Assembly (NCBI RefSeq): GCF_900116415.1 | Contig: NZ_FPAP01000003.1 | Span: 806,001 to 870,000, forward strand | From: Chryseobacterium formosense | Lineage (GTDB): Bacteria; Bacteroidota; Bacteroidia; Flavobacteriales; Weeksellaceae | Reading direction: 5' to 3' | Length of the DNA: 64,000 nucleotides | Shown: positions 20,489 to 28,347 of the stretch, in pieces | Layout of the letters: every line of letters begins with the position of its first letter | How positions within the stretch are numbered: the stretch's first letter is position 1 | Program-made: the position numbers and the translations under genes | The notes under the pieces: generated by a model | Told to the model about the DNA's origin: nothing | The model's input: only the letters and a program-made list of their open reading frames with translations | Database searches by the model: none

Positions 20489-23341
20489 TTAATGCGCTTC
20501 CAGCCAGTTGTTCCCTACTCCCACCTCAACCAATAACGGAACCCGTGTTTCAATTGCGCTTTCCATTTCTTTTTTGATCAAATTTGTAGCAATTTCAATT
20601 TCTTCGATCGGAGCTTCAAACAGCAATTCGTCATGTACCTGAAGAAGCATTTTTGTCTGAAGATTTTGCGCTTCCAGTTCTTTATCAATTTTAATCATCG
20701 CCATTTTTACAACATCTGCCGCACTTCCCTGAATTGGAGCATTCACAGCGTTTCTTTCCGCATGTGCACGTACTACAAAATTTCCGGAATTAATGTCTTT
20801 CAAATGTCGTTTTCTACCCAAAATGGTTTCAACATAACCCTGTTCACGGGCTATCTGTACTTGTGAAGCCATGTATTCTTTCAATTTCGGATAGGTTTCG
20901 TAATACGCTTCGATCATCTGCTTTGCTTCTGATCTCGACAAACCTGTCTGTTCTGCTAAAGCAAAAGCTCCCTGACCATATAAAATTCCAAAGTTGACAG
21001 TTTTTGCCTGACTTCTCTGCGTTTTGGAAACCTCTTCCAACGGAATTTTAAATAATTTTGCCGCCGTAGAAGCGTGAATATCTTCACCGTCCTGAAATGC
21101 TTTAATCATATTATCTTCACCGGAAATTTCAGCAATTAAACGCAATTCAATTTGTGAATAATCGGCAGAAATAATTTTCTTTCCGTCGCCTGAAACAAAC
21201 GCTCCACGAATCTGCTGTCCTCTCAACGTACGGATCGGTATATTCTGCAAATTCGGATTTACACTCGCCAAACGACCTGTTGCAGCCGTTGTCTGTGAGA
21301 AATTGGTATGAACACGGTTATCATCTTTATCAATCTGCGATGGCAATGCATCAACATAGGTCGACTTTAGTTTCTGATACGTTCTATATTCTAAGATGTG
21401 CTGAATAATTTCGTGTTTTGAAGACAACTTCTGCAATACATCTTCGGAAGTTGCATACTGTCCTGTTTTTGTTTTCTTAGCTTTCGGATCGAGCTGCATC
21501 TTTTCAAACAAAATATCTCCCAACTGTCTCGGAGAATTCATATTAAATTCTTCGCCCGAAATTTCAAATATTTTTGATTCTAATTGTCTTAAATCGTTTT
21601 CCAAATCAATGCTTTCCTGAGCAAGCCATTTTTCATCTAAGGAAATTCCAGCCAGTTCCATTTTAGCCAAAACTTCCATCAACGGCATTTCAATGTTAAA
21701 GAAAAGATCTTCAAGATTTTCTTTCTTCAATTGAGGTGCAAACAATTCATACAACTGAAAAGTAACATCTGCATCTTCTGCTGCATAATCTGTCTGTGTT
21801 CTTAAATCTGCATCTCTGAAATTTCCCTGGTTTTTACCTTTCTTCCCGATAATTGTTTCAATAGAAACTGGTTTGTAGCCTAAATAAACTTCAGAAAGAT
21901 AATCCATTCCGTGTCTTCCATCAGGATTGAGAAGGTAATGTGCGATCATTGTATCGAACATCGCCCCTTTTACCGTGATATTGTATTGCTGAAGAACTTT
22001 ATAATCGTATTTAAGATTATGAGCAATTTTTACTAAATCTTCCTTTTCGAAGAATGGCCTGAAAATTTCCAAAGTCTGCAAAACTTCGCCCTGATCTTCA
22101 GAAAGCGGAACATAATACGCCAAACCTTTTTTATAAGAGAAACTCATTCCGACCAATTCGGCTTCCATTTCGTTTAAAGACGTAGTTTCCGTATCAAAAC
22201 AAACCGCTTGTTGTTTCAGTAAATTCTGAACCAAAATTTTCTGTGCTTTCGGATTGTCTACAAACTGATATAAATGATCGTTTTCTGCAATCGTAGATTT
22301 TGTCGAAGTTGCCTGATCGAGTTCTTCATACGTCGCAAACAAATCAAGCTGACCAACGTTTTTAGCAACCCTCTGTTGTGGAGTTTCTGTAACCTGGGCG
22401 GTTACGCCATCCTGAGAAACAACCGTAGTTTTTACCGAAATTGTTTCTGTCGGAGCAAAAGCTCTGTATAGATTTTCATATAATCTTCTGAATTCGATTT
22501 CGTCGAAAACCTCTTTTACCTTTTCAAAATCAGGAGTTTCAAGATCATACTGTTCCTGATGAAATTCGATGGGAGCATCACAGATAATGGTGGCTAGTTT
22601 TTTAGATAAAATTCCACGTTCTGCCGATGCTTCTACTTTTTCTTTTAATTTACCTTTCAGTTGGTCGGTATTGGCTAAAAGATTTTCAATACTTCCGAAT
22701 TCTTTCAGGAATTTCATCGCCGTTTTTTCTCCGACACCATCCAATCCCGGGATATTATCTATCGCATCACCCATCATGGCTAAGAAATCGATTACCTGTT
22801 TCGGATCTTCAATTTCGTATTTGGCTTTTACTTCTTCAACGCCTAAAATCTCAATATCTCCACCCTTCAATCCAGGCTTATACATTTTAATTTTGTCGGT
22901 AACCAACTGAGCAAAATCTTTATCTGGAGTGACCATAAAAGTCGTGTAACCTTCTTTTTCGGCTTTGCAGGCAATCGTTCCGATCACATCATCTGCTTCA
23001 TAACCTTCTACACCCAAATACGGAATATGCATCGCCTGTAAAATTCTGTGAATGTATGGAATAGCAATCGTAATCGCTTCCGGAGTTTCACTTCGGTTGG
23101 CTTTATATTCTGTGTAATCATTGGTTCTTACACTTGCCTGTCCGACATCAAAAACCACCGCCAAATGGGTAGGTCTTTCTCTCCTGATTAATTCAATCAA
23201 AGAATTGGTAAAACCAAAAATTGCTGATGTATCAATCCCCGAACTTGTAATTCTCGGACTTCTAATCAATGCGTAATACCCTCTGAAAATCATTGCATAT
23301 GCATCAATGAGAAAAAGCCTTTTATCTTGTGTTGCCTCCAT
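20489..23341 (-). CDS. polA: DNA polymerase I
   Basis: 950 residues from the ATG at 23341. A TATATTTG promoter element (23357-23364) overlaps the alternative upstream ATG (23359), so the inner start is correct. Domains: 5'-3' exonuclease (about 1-300; EGYEADDVIGTIA, DKDFAQLV), 3'-5' proofreading exonuclease with intact DxE (FDTETTSLNEM, about 384), and polymerase with motif A DYSQIELR (about 727), motif B KTVNFGILYGQG (about 783) and motif C VHDELLFE (about 901). It removes RNA primers and fills gaps. All catalytic residues are present. Confidence 0.97.
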   Translation of the reverse strand: MEATQDKRLFLIDAYAMIFRGYYALIRSPRITSSGIDTSAIFGFTNSLIELIRRERPTHLAVVFDVGQASVRTNDYTEYKANRSETPEAITIAIPYIHRILQAMHIPYLGVEGYEADDVIGTIACKAEKEGYTTFMVTPDKDFAQLVTDKIKMYKPGLKGGDIEILGVEEVKAKYEIEDPKQVIDFLAMMGDAIDNIPGLDGVGEKTAMKFLKEFGSIENLLANTDQLKGKLKEKVEASAERGILSKKLATIICDAPIEFHQEQYDLETPDFEKVKEVFDEIEFRRLYENLYRAFAPTETISVKTTVVSQDGVTAQVTETPQQRVAKNVGQLDLFATYEELDQATSTKSTIAENDHLYQFVDNPKAQKILVQNLLKQQAVCFDTETTSLNEMEAELVGMSFSYKKGLAYYVPLSEDQGEVLQTLEIFRPFFEKEDLVKIAHNLKYDYKVLQQYNITVKGAMFDTMIAHYLLNPDGRHGMDYLSEVYLGYKPVSIETIIGKKGKNQGNFRDADLRTQTDYAAEDADVTFQLYELFAPQLKKENLEDLFFNIEMPLMEVLAKMELAGISLDEKWLAQESIDLENDLRQLESKIFEISGEEFNMNSPRQLGDILFEKMQLDPKAKKTKTGQYATSEDVLQKLSSKHEIIQHILEYRTYQKLKSTYVDALPSQIDKDDNRVHTNFSQTTAATGRLASVNPNLQNIPIRTLRGQQIRGAFVSGDGKKIISADYSQIELRLIAEISGEDNMIKAFQDGEDIHASTAAKLFKIPLEEVSKTQRSQAKTVNFGILYGQGAFALAEQTGLSRSEAKQMIEAYYETYPKLKEYMASQVQIAREQGYVETILGRKRHLKDINSGNFVVRAHAERNAVNAPIQGSAADVVKMAMIKIDKELEAQNLQTKMLLQVHDELLFEAPIEEIEIATNLIKKEMESAIETRVPLLVEVGVGNNWLEAH

Positions 23342-23356
23342 ATTTTGAATAATGAA

Positions 23357-23364
23357 CAAATATA
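23357..23364 (-). promoter_or_regulatory. Promoter -7 element of polA
   Basis: TATATTTG on the minus strand, 15 nt before the ATG at 23341. It fixes the start codon because the alternative start at 23359 lies upstream of the predicted transcription start. Confidence 0.55.
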
Positions 23365-23602
23365 TGAAAATAGGAATATTTTCTTTCGGGATTTGTATGC
23401 TAAAATTAAATTCTTAAAACCATTCAGAAAATAAAATTGTAAGATTTTTTAAGAATCAATAAAATTAATTTAAGCGCTTAGTAAATGATTTACATTGTTC
23501 AATTTAAATTAATCTAACCTGAATTTGAATTAAGTAAGTTAGATTAAATTCATTAAACGCAATGTGCGCAAGGTTTTTAAATTTTCTTGCTATAAATCTA
23601 TC

Positions 23603-23670
23603 GTTCGCAAGGGCATTTCATTCAGCAAATGATAGCAAAAGCCTTAGCTGAGTGAAACGCCTTTGCGAAC
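23603..23670. repeat. Long imperfect inverted repeat (24-bp arms)
   Basis: Left arm 23603-23626 (GTTCGCAAGGGCATTTCATTC...) and right arm 23647-23670 (...TGAAACGCCTTTGCGAAC) pair over 24 bp with about four mismatches around a 20-nt loop. A further GCGCAAGG half-site lies at about 23568. Located in the 695-nt gene-free stretch between polA and tyrA. Same sequence family as the GCGCAA/TTGCGC repeat at 44260-44400. Confidence 0.7.
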
Positions 23671-23751
23671 AAAAATAATAAGAAACTTATTTTATATTGC
23701 CTAGCGAACTATAGTGTTAAAAAACACCTTATTGTATTTTGAATCTCTAGT

Positions 23752-23877
23752 TTATCCCAAACTGAGGTTAAATTACCATTCAATAATTTATAATATTTTC
23801 AAAAAAATTCTTACATTCGCTTTGTGATTACAAACAAGACATATTATTACGGAATTTTTAACTCAGTTTTGGGATAA
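23752..23877. repeat. MITE-like inverted repeat, 126 bp
   Basis: TTATCCCAAACTGAGGTTAAA (23752-23772 region) is mirrored by TTTTTAACTCAGTTTTGGGATAA (to 23877), 22-24-bp ends with two single-base bulges. The interior holds a near-consensus -7 element (TACATTCG, 23812-23819). No coding frame and no obvious target duplication. It could be a non-autonomous mobile element, or a structured RNA locus ending at the terminator at 23901. Confidence 0.5.
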
Positions 23878-23900
23878 GGATTTCTTGTATAGATAAATTA

Positions 23901-23928
23901 AAACCTCGTCCTTGGGCGGGGTTTTTTA
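23901..23928 (+). terminator. Intrinsic terminator in gene-free region
   Basis: AAACCTCG pairs with CGGGGTTT (one G-T pair) around TCCTTGGG, followed by TTTTTTATT. No gene on the plus strand precedes it within 7 kb, so it may end a small RNA starting near 23826. Confidence 0.7.
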
Positions 23929-23951
23929 TTTTTAAAATTTAAATGAAATGA

Positions 23952-24002
23952 AATCGCCAACTTTAATTTGAACAGACATCCACAAGTGATTATTTGGCGA
24001 TT
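23952..24002. repeat. Inverted repeat in the tyrA upstream region
   Basis: AATCGCCAA (23952-23960) and TTGGCGATT (23994-24002) are perfect complements with a 33-nt interval, ending 34 nt before the tyrA start. Could be an operator with looped half-sites or a leader hairpin. Confidence 0.4.
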
Positions 24003-24036
24003 GCAAATGACTTATAAAAAATAATAAAATATACAT

Positions 24037-24879
24037 ATGAAAATAAGTATTATTGGTGTAGGATTAATCGGTGGTTCGATTGCATTAAAATTAAAACAGA
24101 AAAAAGCAGCAGATTTCATTTACGGAATCGACAACAATATTGAAAACCTCAATGAAGCTTTAGCTTTGAATATCATCAACGAAAAAGCAGATTTTGAAAC
24201 CGGAATTAAAAATTCAGATGTTATTATTATTGCCATTCCTGTAGATTCGGCGAGAAAAATTTTACCTGAAGTTTTGGATTTAATTTCAGATCAGCAAACC
24301 GTCATGGATGTTGGTTCGACCAAATCCGGAATTGTAAATTCGGTAAAAGATCATTCAAAAAGAAATCGATTTGTAGCTTTCCATCCGATGTGGGGAACAG
24401 AAAATCATGGACCGAAATCGGCTGTTGCCGAAAGTTTTTCAGGAAAAGCAGGTGTGATCTGCAACCATGAAGAATCTGCTGAAGACGCTTTACAGATTGT
24501 AGAAAACATTGTTAAAAATCTTGAAATGCATCCTATTTATATGAATGCAGCAGATCATGACGTTCACACCGCTTATATTTCGCACATTTCACACATCACT
24601 TCTTATGCTTTAGCCAACACGGTTTTGGAAAAAGAAAAAGAAGAAGACACAATTTTTCAGTTAGCGAGTTCAGGTTTTTCGAGCACGGTTCGTCTGGCGA
24701 AATCTCATCCAGAAATGTGGGTTCCGATTTTTAAACAAAACAAAGAAAATGTTCTGGACGTTCTGAATGAACATATTTCCCAGCTCAGAAAATTCAAATC
24801 TGCTTTGGAAAAAGACAATTTTGAATATCTGGAAGAGCTGATTACAAACGCCAACAGAATCCGTGGAATTTTAAAATAA
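24037..24879 (+). CDS. tyrA: Prephenate dehydrogenase
   Basis: 280 residues. N-terminal Rossmann fold with GVGLIGGS (residues 7-14) binds NAD(P)+; the active-site stretch FHPMWGTENHGP and the following helical domain (HDVHTAYISHISH) are typical of TyrA. It oxidatively decarboxylates prephenate to 4-hydroxyphenylpyruvate for tyrosine synthesis. There is no fused chorismate mutase or ACT domain, so allosteric control by tyrosine must come from elsewhere. Other aromatic genes are not adjacent. A convergent gene lies 5 nt from its end. Confidence 0.93.
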   Translation: MKISIIGVGLIGGSIALKLKQKKAADFIYGIDNNIENLNEALALNIINEKADFETGIKNSDVIIIAIPVDSARKILPEVLDLISDQQTVMDVGSTKSGIVNSVKDHSKRNRFVAFHPMWGTENHGPKSAVAESFSGKAGVICNHEESAEDALQIVENIVKNLEMHPIYMNAADHDVHTAYISHISHITSYALANTVLEKEKEEDTIFQLASSGFSSTVRLAKSHPEMWVPIFKQNKENVLDVLNEHISQLRKFKSALEKDNFEYLEELITNANRIRGILK

Positions 24880-24884
24880 AAATT

Positions 24885-25559
24885 TTAAAACTTCATCATG
24901 AATCCTACTCCGTTTTTATTATTCAGAACGTAATAGGTCGGGGTAAACTTTCTTGAATCTGCATTTTTGTAGCTTTCTACTGCATTTTTCATTTGAGAAT
25001 GTCCCATCAGTTTCAATACGACTCCGGCTCCGGCTCCGATCAAACCAATGATTAACGGAACCGGAGATCCTTTTGGTTCTTCTCCGTAAGCATACGTTTT
25101 GTTGGCAGAAGAAAGATTGGAAATTCCGCCTGCCACGAAACAGGCAGCTCCGCCTACAACGAAAGCCGTTCCTACATTATTCAGGGTTCGTCCTCTTTTG
25201 TATTCTACATTATTTTGCTGAAGCAGATAGTTTTTAATATCTTTTTTGGAAGTCAGCTTCACATTTTCCGGCTTTTCTACAATGCTTACAGCTGCTTCAG
25301 TATTTTCACCAGATGCAGAAACCACCGCTCCACCATCTTCCTGAATGCTTTTCAATGAATTATCATATAAAAATTCTTCCTGATTGGTATTTGCATTAAT
25401 ATAAATAACCTTTCCTTTTTCATATTTCAGGTTTTTATATTCAATTTTCTGATTGGTTTGGGTTGTAAGCGTTCCTTTTGGAGAAGTCGCAGGAATATTA
25501 ATCTGAGAATAAGTCATTAAAGAGAGCAGTATAACAGATAATGTAAGTATTTTTTTCAT
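24885..25559 (-). CDS. Hypothetical exported protein with glycine-rich hydrophobic segments
   Basis: 224 residues from the ATG at 25559; an ATG six codons earlier would precede the signal peptide (MKKILTLSVILLSLMTYSQ) with no benefit. No family recognised. Residues about 50-65 (YEKGKVIYINANTNQEEF) look like a small beta domain common in flavobacterial surface proteins; two hydrophobic stretches (GTAFVVGGAACFVAGGI; PVPLIIGLIGAGAGVVLKLMG) could be membrane helices. The gene is convergent with tyrA, only 5 nt apart, without a visible terminator. Confidence 0.7.
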   Translation of the reverse strand: MKKILTLSVILLSLMTYSQINIPATSPKGTLTTQTNQKIEYKNLKYEKGKVIYINANTNQEEFLYDNSLKSIQEDGGAVVSASGENTEAAVSIVEKPENVKLTSKKDIKNYLLQQNNVEYKRGRTLNNVGTAFVVGGAACFVAGGISNLSSANKTYAYGEEPKGSPVPLIIGLIGAGAGVVLKLMGHSQMKNAVESYKNADSRKFTPTYYVLNNKNGVGFMMKF

Positions 25560-25656
25560 GATAAAAGTTTCGCGCAAAAATATAGATTTTAATCAGTGTG
25601 GCAAATAGTTTATCTATCAATTGTGAATAGTTTATAAAAATTTAAAACAAGATAAA

Positions 25657-25694
25657 TTTTAACTTTATTAAAAAATATTTTAACTTTATTAAAA
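25657..25694 (+). promoter_or_regulatory. Two phased direct repeats upstream of the DUF2089 operon
   Basis: TTTTAACTTTATTAAAA occurs at 25657-25673 and again at 25678-25694, exactly 21 bp apart (two helical turns). The second copy covers the -33 region of the promoter whose -7 element is at 25702. This placement is typical of a repressor or activator site. Confidence 0.6.
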
Positions 25695-25701
25695 TAAATA
25701 T

Positions 25702-25709
25702 TACATTTG
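25702..25709 (+). promoter_or_regulatory. Promoter -7 element of the DUF2089 operon
   Basis: TACATTTG fits TAnnTTTG and lies 15 nt before the ATG at 25725. No TTG at -33; the direct repeats take its place, suggesting activator dependence. Confidence 0.6.
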
Positions 25710-25724
25710 TAAAAATTAAATTCA

Positions 25725-25991
25725 ATGAAACTTCCTATAATTTGTCCAAGTTGTGATCACACGCTCAATGTGAGCCAGATGAAATGCCCCGATTGCGGAA
25801 CCAACGTAAATGGCGATTATGAACTTCCCGTTTTTCTGAAACTTAACAGAGAAGAGCAGGATTTTATTCTCAATTTCTTCCTTTCCAGCGGAAGTATAAA
25901 AGAAATGGCGAAGCAGGCCGAACTCTCATACCCTACAATGAGAAATAAGATGGATGACCTCATTCAAAAAATCGATCAATTAAAAAAATAA
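25725..25991 (+). CDS. DUF2089 family protein, zinc-ribbon putative regulator
   Basis: 88 residues. An N-terminal four-cysteine zinc ribbon (CPSCDHTLN ... CPDCG, residues 9-26) is joined to a helix-turn-helix-like half (FILNFFLSSGSIKEMAKQAELSYPTMRNKMDDL), which is the DUF2089 layout. Such proteins are thought to act as transcription factors. It is the first gene of a three-gene operon (4 nt, then 18 nt gaps) with a Yip1-like membrane protein and a serine hydrolase; the phased repeats upstream would fit autoregulation. Function inferred. Confidence 0.88.
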   Translation: MKLPIICPSCDHTLNVSQMKCPDCGTNVNGDYELPVFLKLNREEQDFILNFFLSSGSIKEMAKQAELSYPTMRNKMDDLIQKIDQLKK

Positions 25992-25995
25992 AAGC

Positions 25996-26565
25996 ATGAA
26001 CTGGAAAACCATCTTTAATCCTTTTTTGAAGTTTGACGACAAGAAACTTTTAGTTATCGGGATACTCTTTTTTATATTCAATATTTTTGGTTCTTATTAC
26101 GCAGACAGTATTAATGACAGCATTTTTCACTATTCAAGTCTTGAAGAAAATCAGGAAATCTGGGAAGTTGTAAAAGTAAACAGCTTAAGTTATCTTATGG
26201 CGATTGTGATCATTTTTATTTTAGGAAAGATCCTTAATGGCAGAACAAGATTTATAGATATCCTGAACACCTTATTGATTTCTCAGATTCCTTTGATGAT
26301 CATGATTCCTATCAACGGATTACCATTTTACAAAAAAGCCATAGAAAATCTTTCTGACAACATAGCAACTCCAGAAAAAATTCAGTTTTGGGATATGACT
26401 TTACTGACCTTCGGAGGGTTTATTTCTTTAATTCTTTTGATTTATAGTATTGTTCTTTATTATAACGGTTTTAAAACTGCGACCAACATCAAAAAATGGC
26501 AACATATTGTATTATTTGCATTCATAACGCTTTTAATTACAATCGTAAGCCAGATTATATTTTAA
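25996..26565 (+). CDS. Polytopic membrane protein (Yip1-like)
   Basis: 189 residues with about five membrane helices (20-40, 70-88, 95-112, 135-155, 168-188) and few charged residues outside loops. The opening NWKTIFNPFLKFDDKKLL and the helix pattern resemble the Yip1/DUF1282 superfamily, without catalytic motifs. It starts 4 nt after the DUF2089 gene and precedes a secreted serine hydrolase by 18 nt, so it is the middle of that operon. Role unknown; a membrane sensor or carrier partner of the flanking proteins is possible. Confidence 0.75.
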   Translation: MNWKTIFNPFLKFDDKKLLVIGILFFIFNIFGSYYADSINDSIFHYSSLEENQEIWEVVKVNSLSYLMAIVIIFILGKILNGRTRFIDILNTLLISQIPLMIMIPINGLPFYKKAIENLSDNIATPEKIQFWDMTLLTFGGFISLILLIYSIVLYYNGFKTATNIKKWQHIVLFAFITLLITIVSQIIF

Positions 26566-26583
26566 TCTAAAAATTTTAAATAC

Positions 26584-28227
26584 ATGAAAACCAAACTATT
26601 ATTCGTACTAACCGTATTAGCGCAGATTTTTCACGCTCAGGAAATAACCGGCTCATGGAAAGGGGAACTCGATTTAGGCGGAGTTGTACTTCCTTTGATT
26701 CTAAACGTCAGCAAAGAAAACAACAAATATATTTCGACAGCGCAAAGTCCGAAACAAGGAAATGAAATTATACCTGTAGATAAAACCGAATTCCTCAATA
26801 ACGAGCTTGTTTTCGAAATGAAAAATCTTGACGCATCTTACAAAGGTCAATTTAAGGCCGATCATTTTGAAGGAACTTTCACACAGAGGTCAAAGTCTTT
26901 TCCATTAAATCTTTATAAAAATGATGGCAAAGAAAAGTCTAAAACTAAAGATATTGTCATCACAAAAGATCTAGGCAAAAGTGAAATTAACACCGCAAAA
27001 ATTGATGATTTTTTAAATTATATTGCTAAAAACAAACAGAACGTCGGAAGTGTAGCGATTTTTAAAGACGGAAAAGAAATTTATCAGAAAAACTTCGGTC
27101 AAGAGCAACTGACTCATGTAAAATGGAACTCCGAAACAGGTTACCAGATCGGATCTATCAGCAAATTGGTAACAGCGGTGATGCTGATGCAGCTTGAAGA
27201 AAAAGGAAAATTAAACCTGAATGACAAACTTTCAAAATATTATCCTGATGTACCAAATGCCGATAAAATTACTTTAGAACAAATGATGAATCACACAAGC
27301 GGATTAGGAGATTATGTCGGAGGATGGCTGCTTGAGAAATCTGTTGGAGATAAAGCTATTTTAGATACCATTAAAAAACATGGTGTTGAATTTCAACCAG
27401 GAGAAAAAGTAAGATATTCAAATTCGGGATATTATCTTTTAAGCAGAATTTTAGAAAAGGTGACTAAAAAACCGTACAATATTTTACTTAAAGAAAACAT
27501 TACCGACAAAGCCAATATGAAGAACACTTTTTCAGTGCTTGATAATCCTAAAAATATTTTTAAATCGTACGAAAATACTTCCGGAAAATGGATCGAAGCA
27601 AAGGATTTTGACTTTCACAACTGTATCGGCTTAGGAGATATTACTTCTACAATGCAGGATATGAATTTATTCATTAATGCCTTATTCAATTATAAATTTG
27701 TTAAAAAAGAAACCCTTCAAAAAATGTTACCAAAAGATGGAGATGATTTTGGATTGGGGATGATGAAAGTTCCTTTTTATAATAAAATCTCCTACGGACA
27801 CGGGGGCGATACCACAGGAACACACTCACTTGTTTCTTACAGTCCCACTGAAAAATATTCGGTTGCAATAGTTGTAAATGGTGAGAAATTTTCTCACAAC
27901 AAGTTATTTATTGGAATTGTAAGCCTTATGTATGATCACGAATATGAATACCCGAAGTTTGCAGAAATTAAAAATCTTTCGGTAAATGAATTGAAAAAAT
28001 ATGAAGGAAACTATCATTCCGAAGAAATAAATATGGATTTTAAAATTTCCATTAATGACGAAAATCTTTTTGCCCAATTAACCGGTCAACCGTCATTTCC
28101 TTTAGAATTTGTCGAGGGTAATAAATTTAAATATGATAATGCGGGAGTAGAAATTATTTTTTCTCCGGAAAAGAAACAGCTCACCCTCATCCAAAACGGA
28201 AATAATCTTGTTTTTAGCAAGAAATAA
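26584..28227 (+). CDS. Secreted serine hydrolase, class C beta-lactamase / PBP4-type fold
   Basis: 547 residues. Signal peptide (1-18, ending FHAQ), an N-terminal beta domain of about 110 residues (GSWKGELDLGGVVLPLILNV), then the transpeptidase-like domain with SISK (Ser-x-x-Lys nucleophile motif in QIGSISKLVTAV, about residue 197), YSN (YSNSGYYLLSR, about 280) and HGG (YGHGGDT, about 402), and a C-terminal lipocalin-like domain. It probably hydrolyses or transfers a peptide or ester in the periplasm; resistance to beta-lactams cannot be inferred. Last gene of the DUF2089 operon. Confidence 0.9.
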   Translation: MKTKLLFVLTVLAQIFHAQEITGSWKGELDLGGVVLPLILNVSKENNKYISTAQSPKQGNEIIPVDKTEFLNNELVFEMKNLDASYKGQFKADHFEGTFTQRSKSFPLNLYKNDGKEKSKTKDIVITKDLGKSEINTAKIDDFLNYIAKNKQNVGSVAIFKDGKEIYQKNFGQEQLTHVKWNSETGYQIGSISKLVTAVMLMQLEEKGKLNLNDKLSKYYPDVPNADKITLEQMMNHTSGLGDYVGGWLLEKSVGDKAILDTIKKHGVEFQPGEKVRYSNSGYYLLSRILEKVTKKPYNILLKENITDKANMKNTFSVLDNPKNIFKSYENTSGKWIEAKDFDFHNCIGLGDITSTMQDMNLFINALFNYKFVKKETLQKMLPKDGDDFGLGMMKVPFYNKISYGHGGDTTGTHSLVSYSPTEKYSVAIVVNGEKFSHNKLFIGIVSLMYDHEYEYPKFAEIKNLSVNELKKYEGNYHSEEINMDFKISINDENLFAQLTGQPSFPLEFVEGNKFKYDNAGVEIIFSPEKKQLTLIQNGNNLVFSKK

Positions 28228-28240
28228 AATTTCTGATAAA

Positions 28241-28280
28241 AAGATGCGGACGTTTTTACTGAAACGTCCGTATCTTTTTA
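28241..28280 (+). terminator. Terminator of the DUF2089 operon
   Basis: GATGCGGACGTTT and AAACGTCCGTATC form a 13-bp stem (one G-T pair), with T-run following. 14 nt after the serine hydrolase stop. Confidence 0.9.
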
Positions 28281-28282
28281 AT

Positions 28283-28325
28283 AAAATGTCCTGATGTTTA
28301 CAAGAAAACACCAGGACATTTTTAT
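28283..28325 (-). terminator. Terminator downstream of the L-serine ammonia-lyase gene
   Basis: AAATGTCCTG and CAGGACATTT form the stem, extended by TGTTT/AAACA, with T-run on the minus strand. Lies 23 nt beyond the sdaA stop, back-to-back with the previous terminator. Confidence 0.85.
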
Positions 28326-28347
28326 TTAAAGCTCTTAATCTTTTATT

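Noticed and set aside
23752..23877. Complete insertion sequence
   Set aside because: The 126-bp interval has no transposase frame and no clear target duplication; at most a MITE-like remnant.
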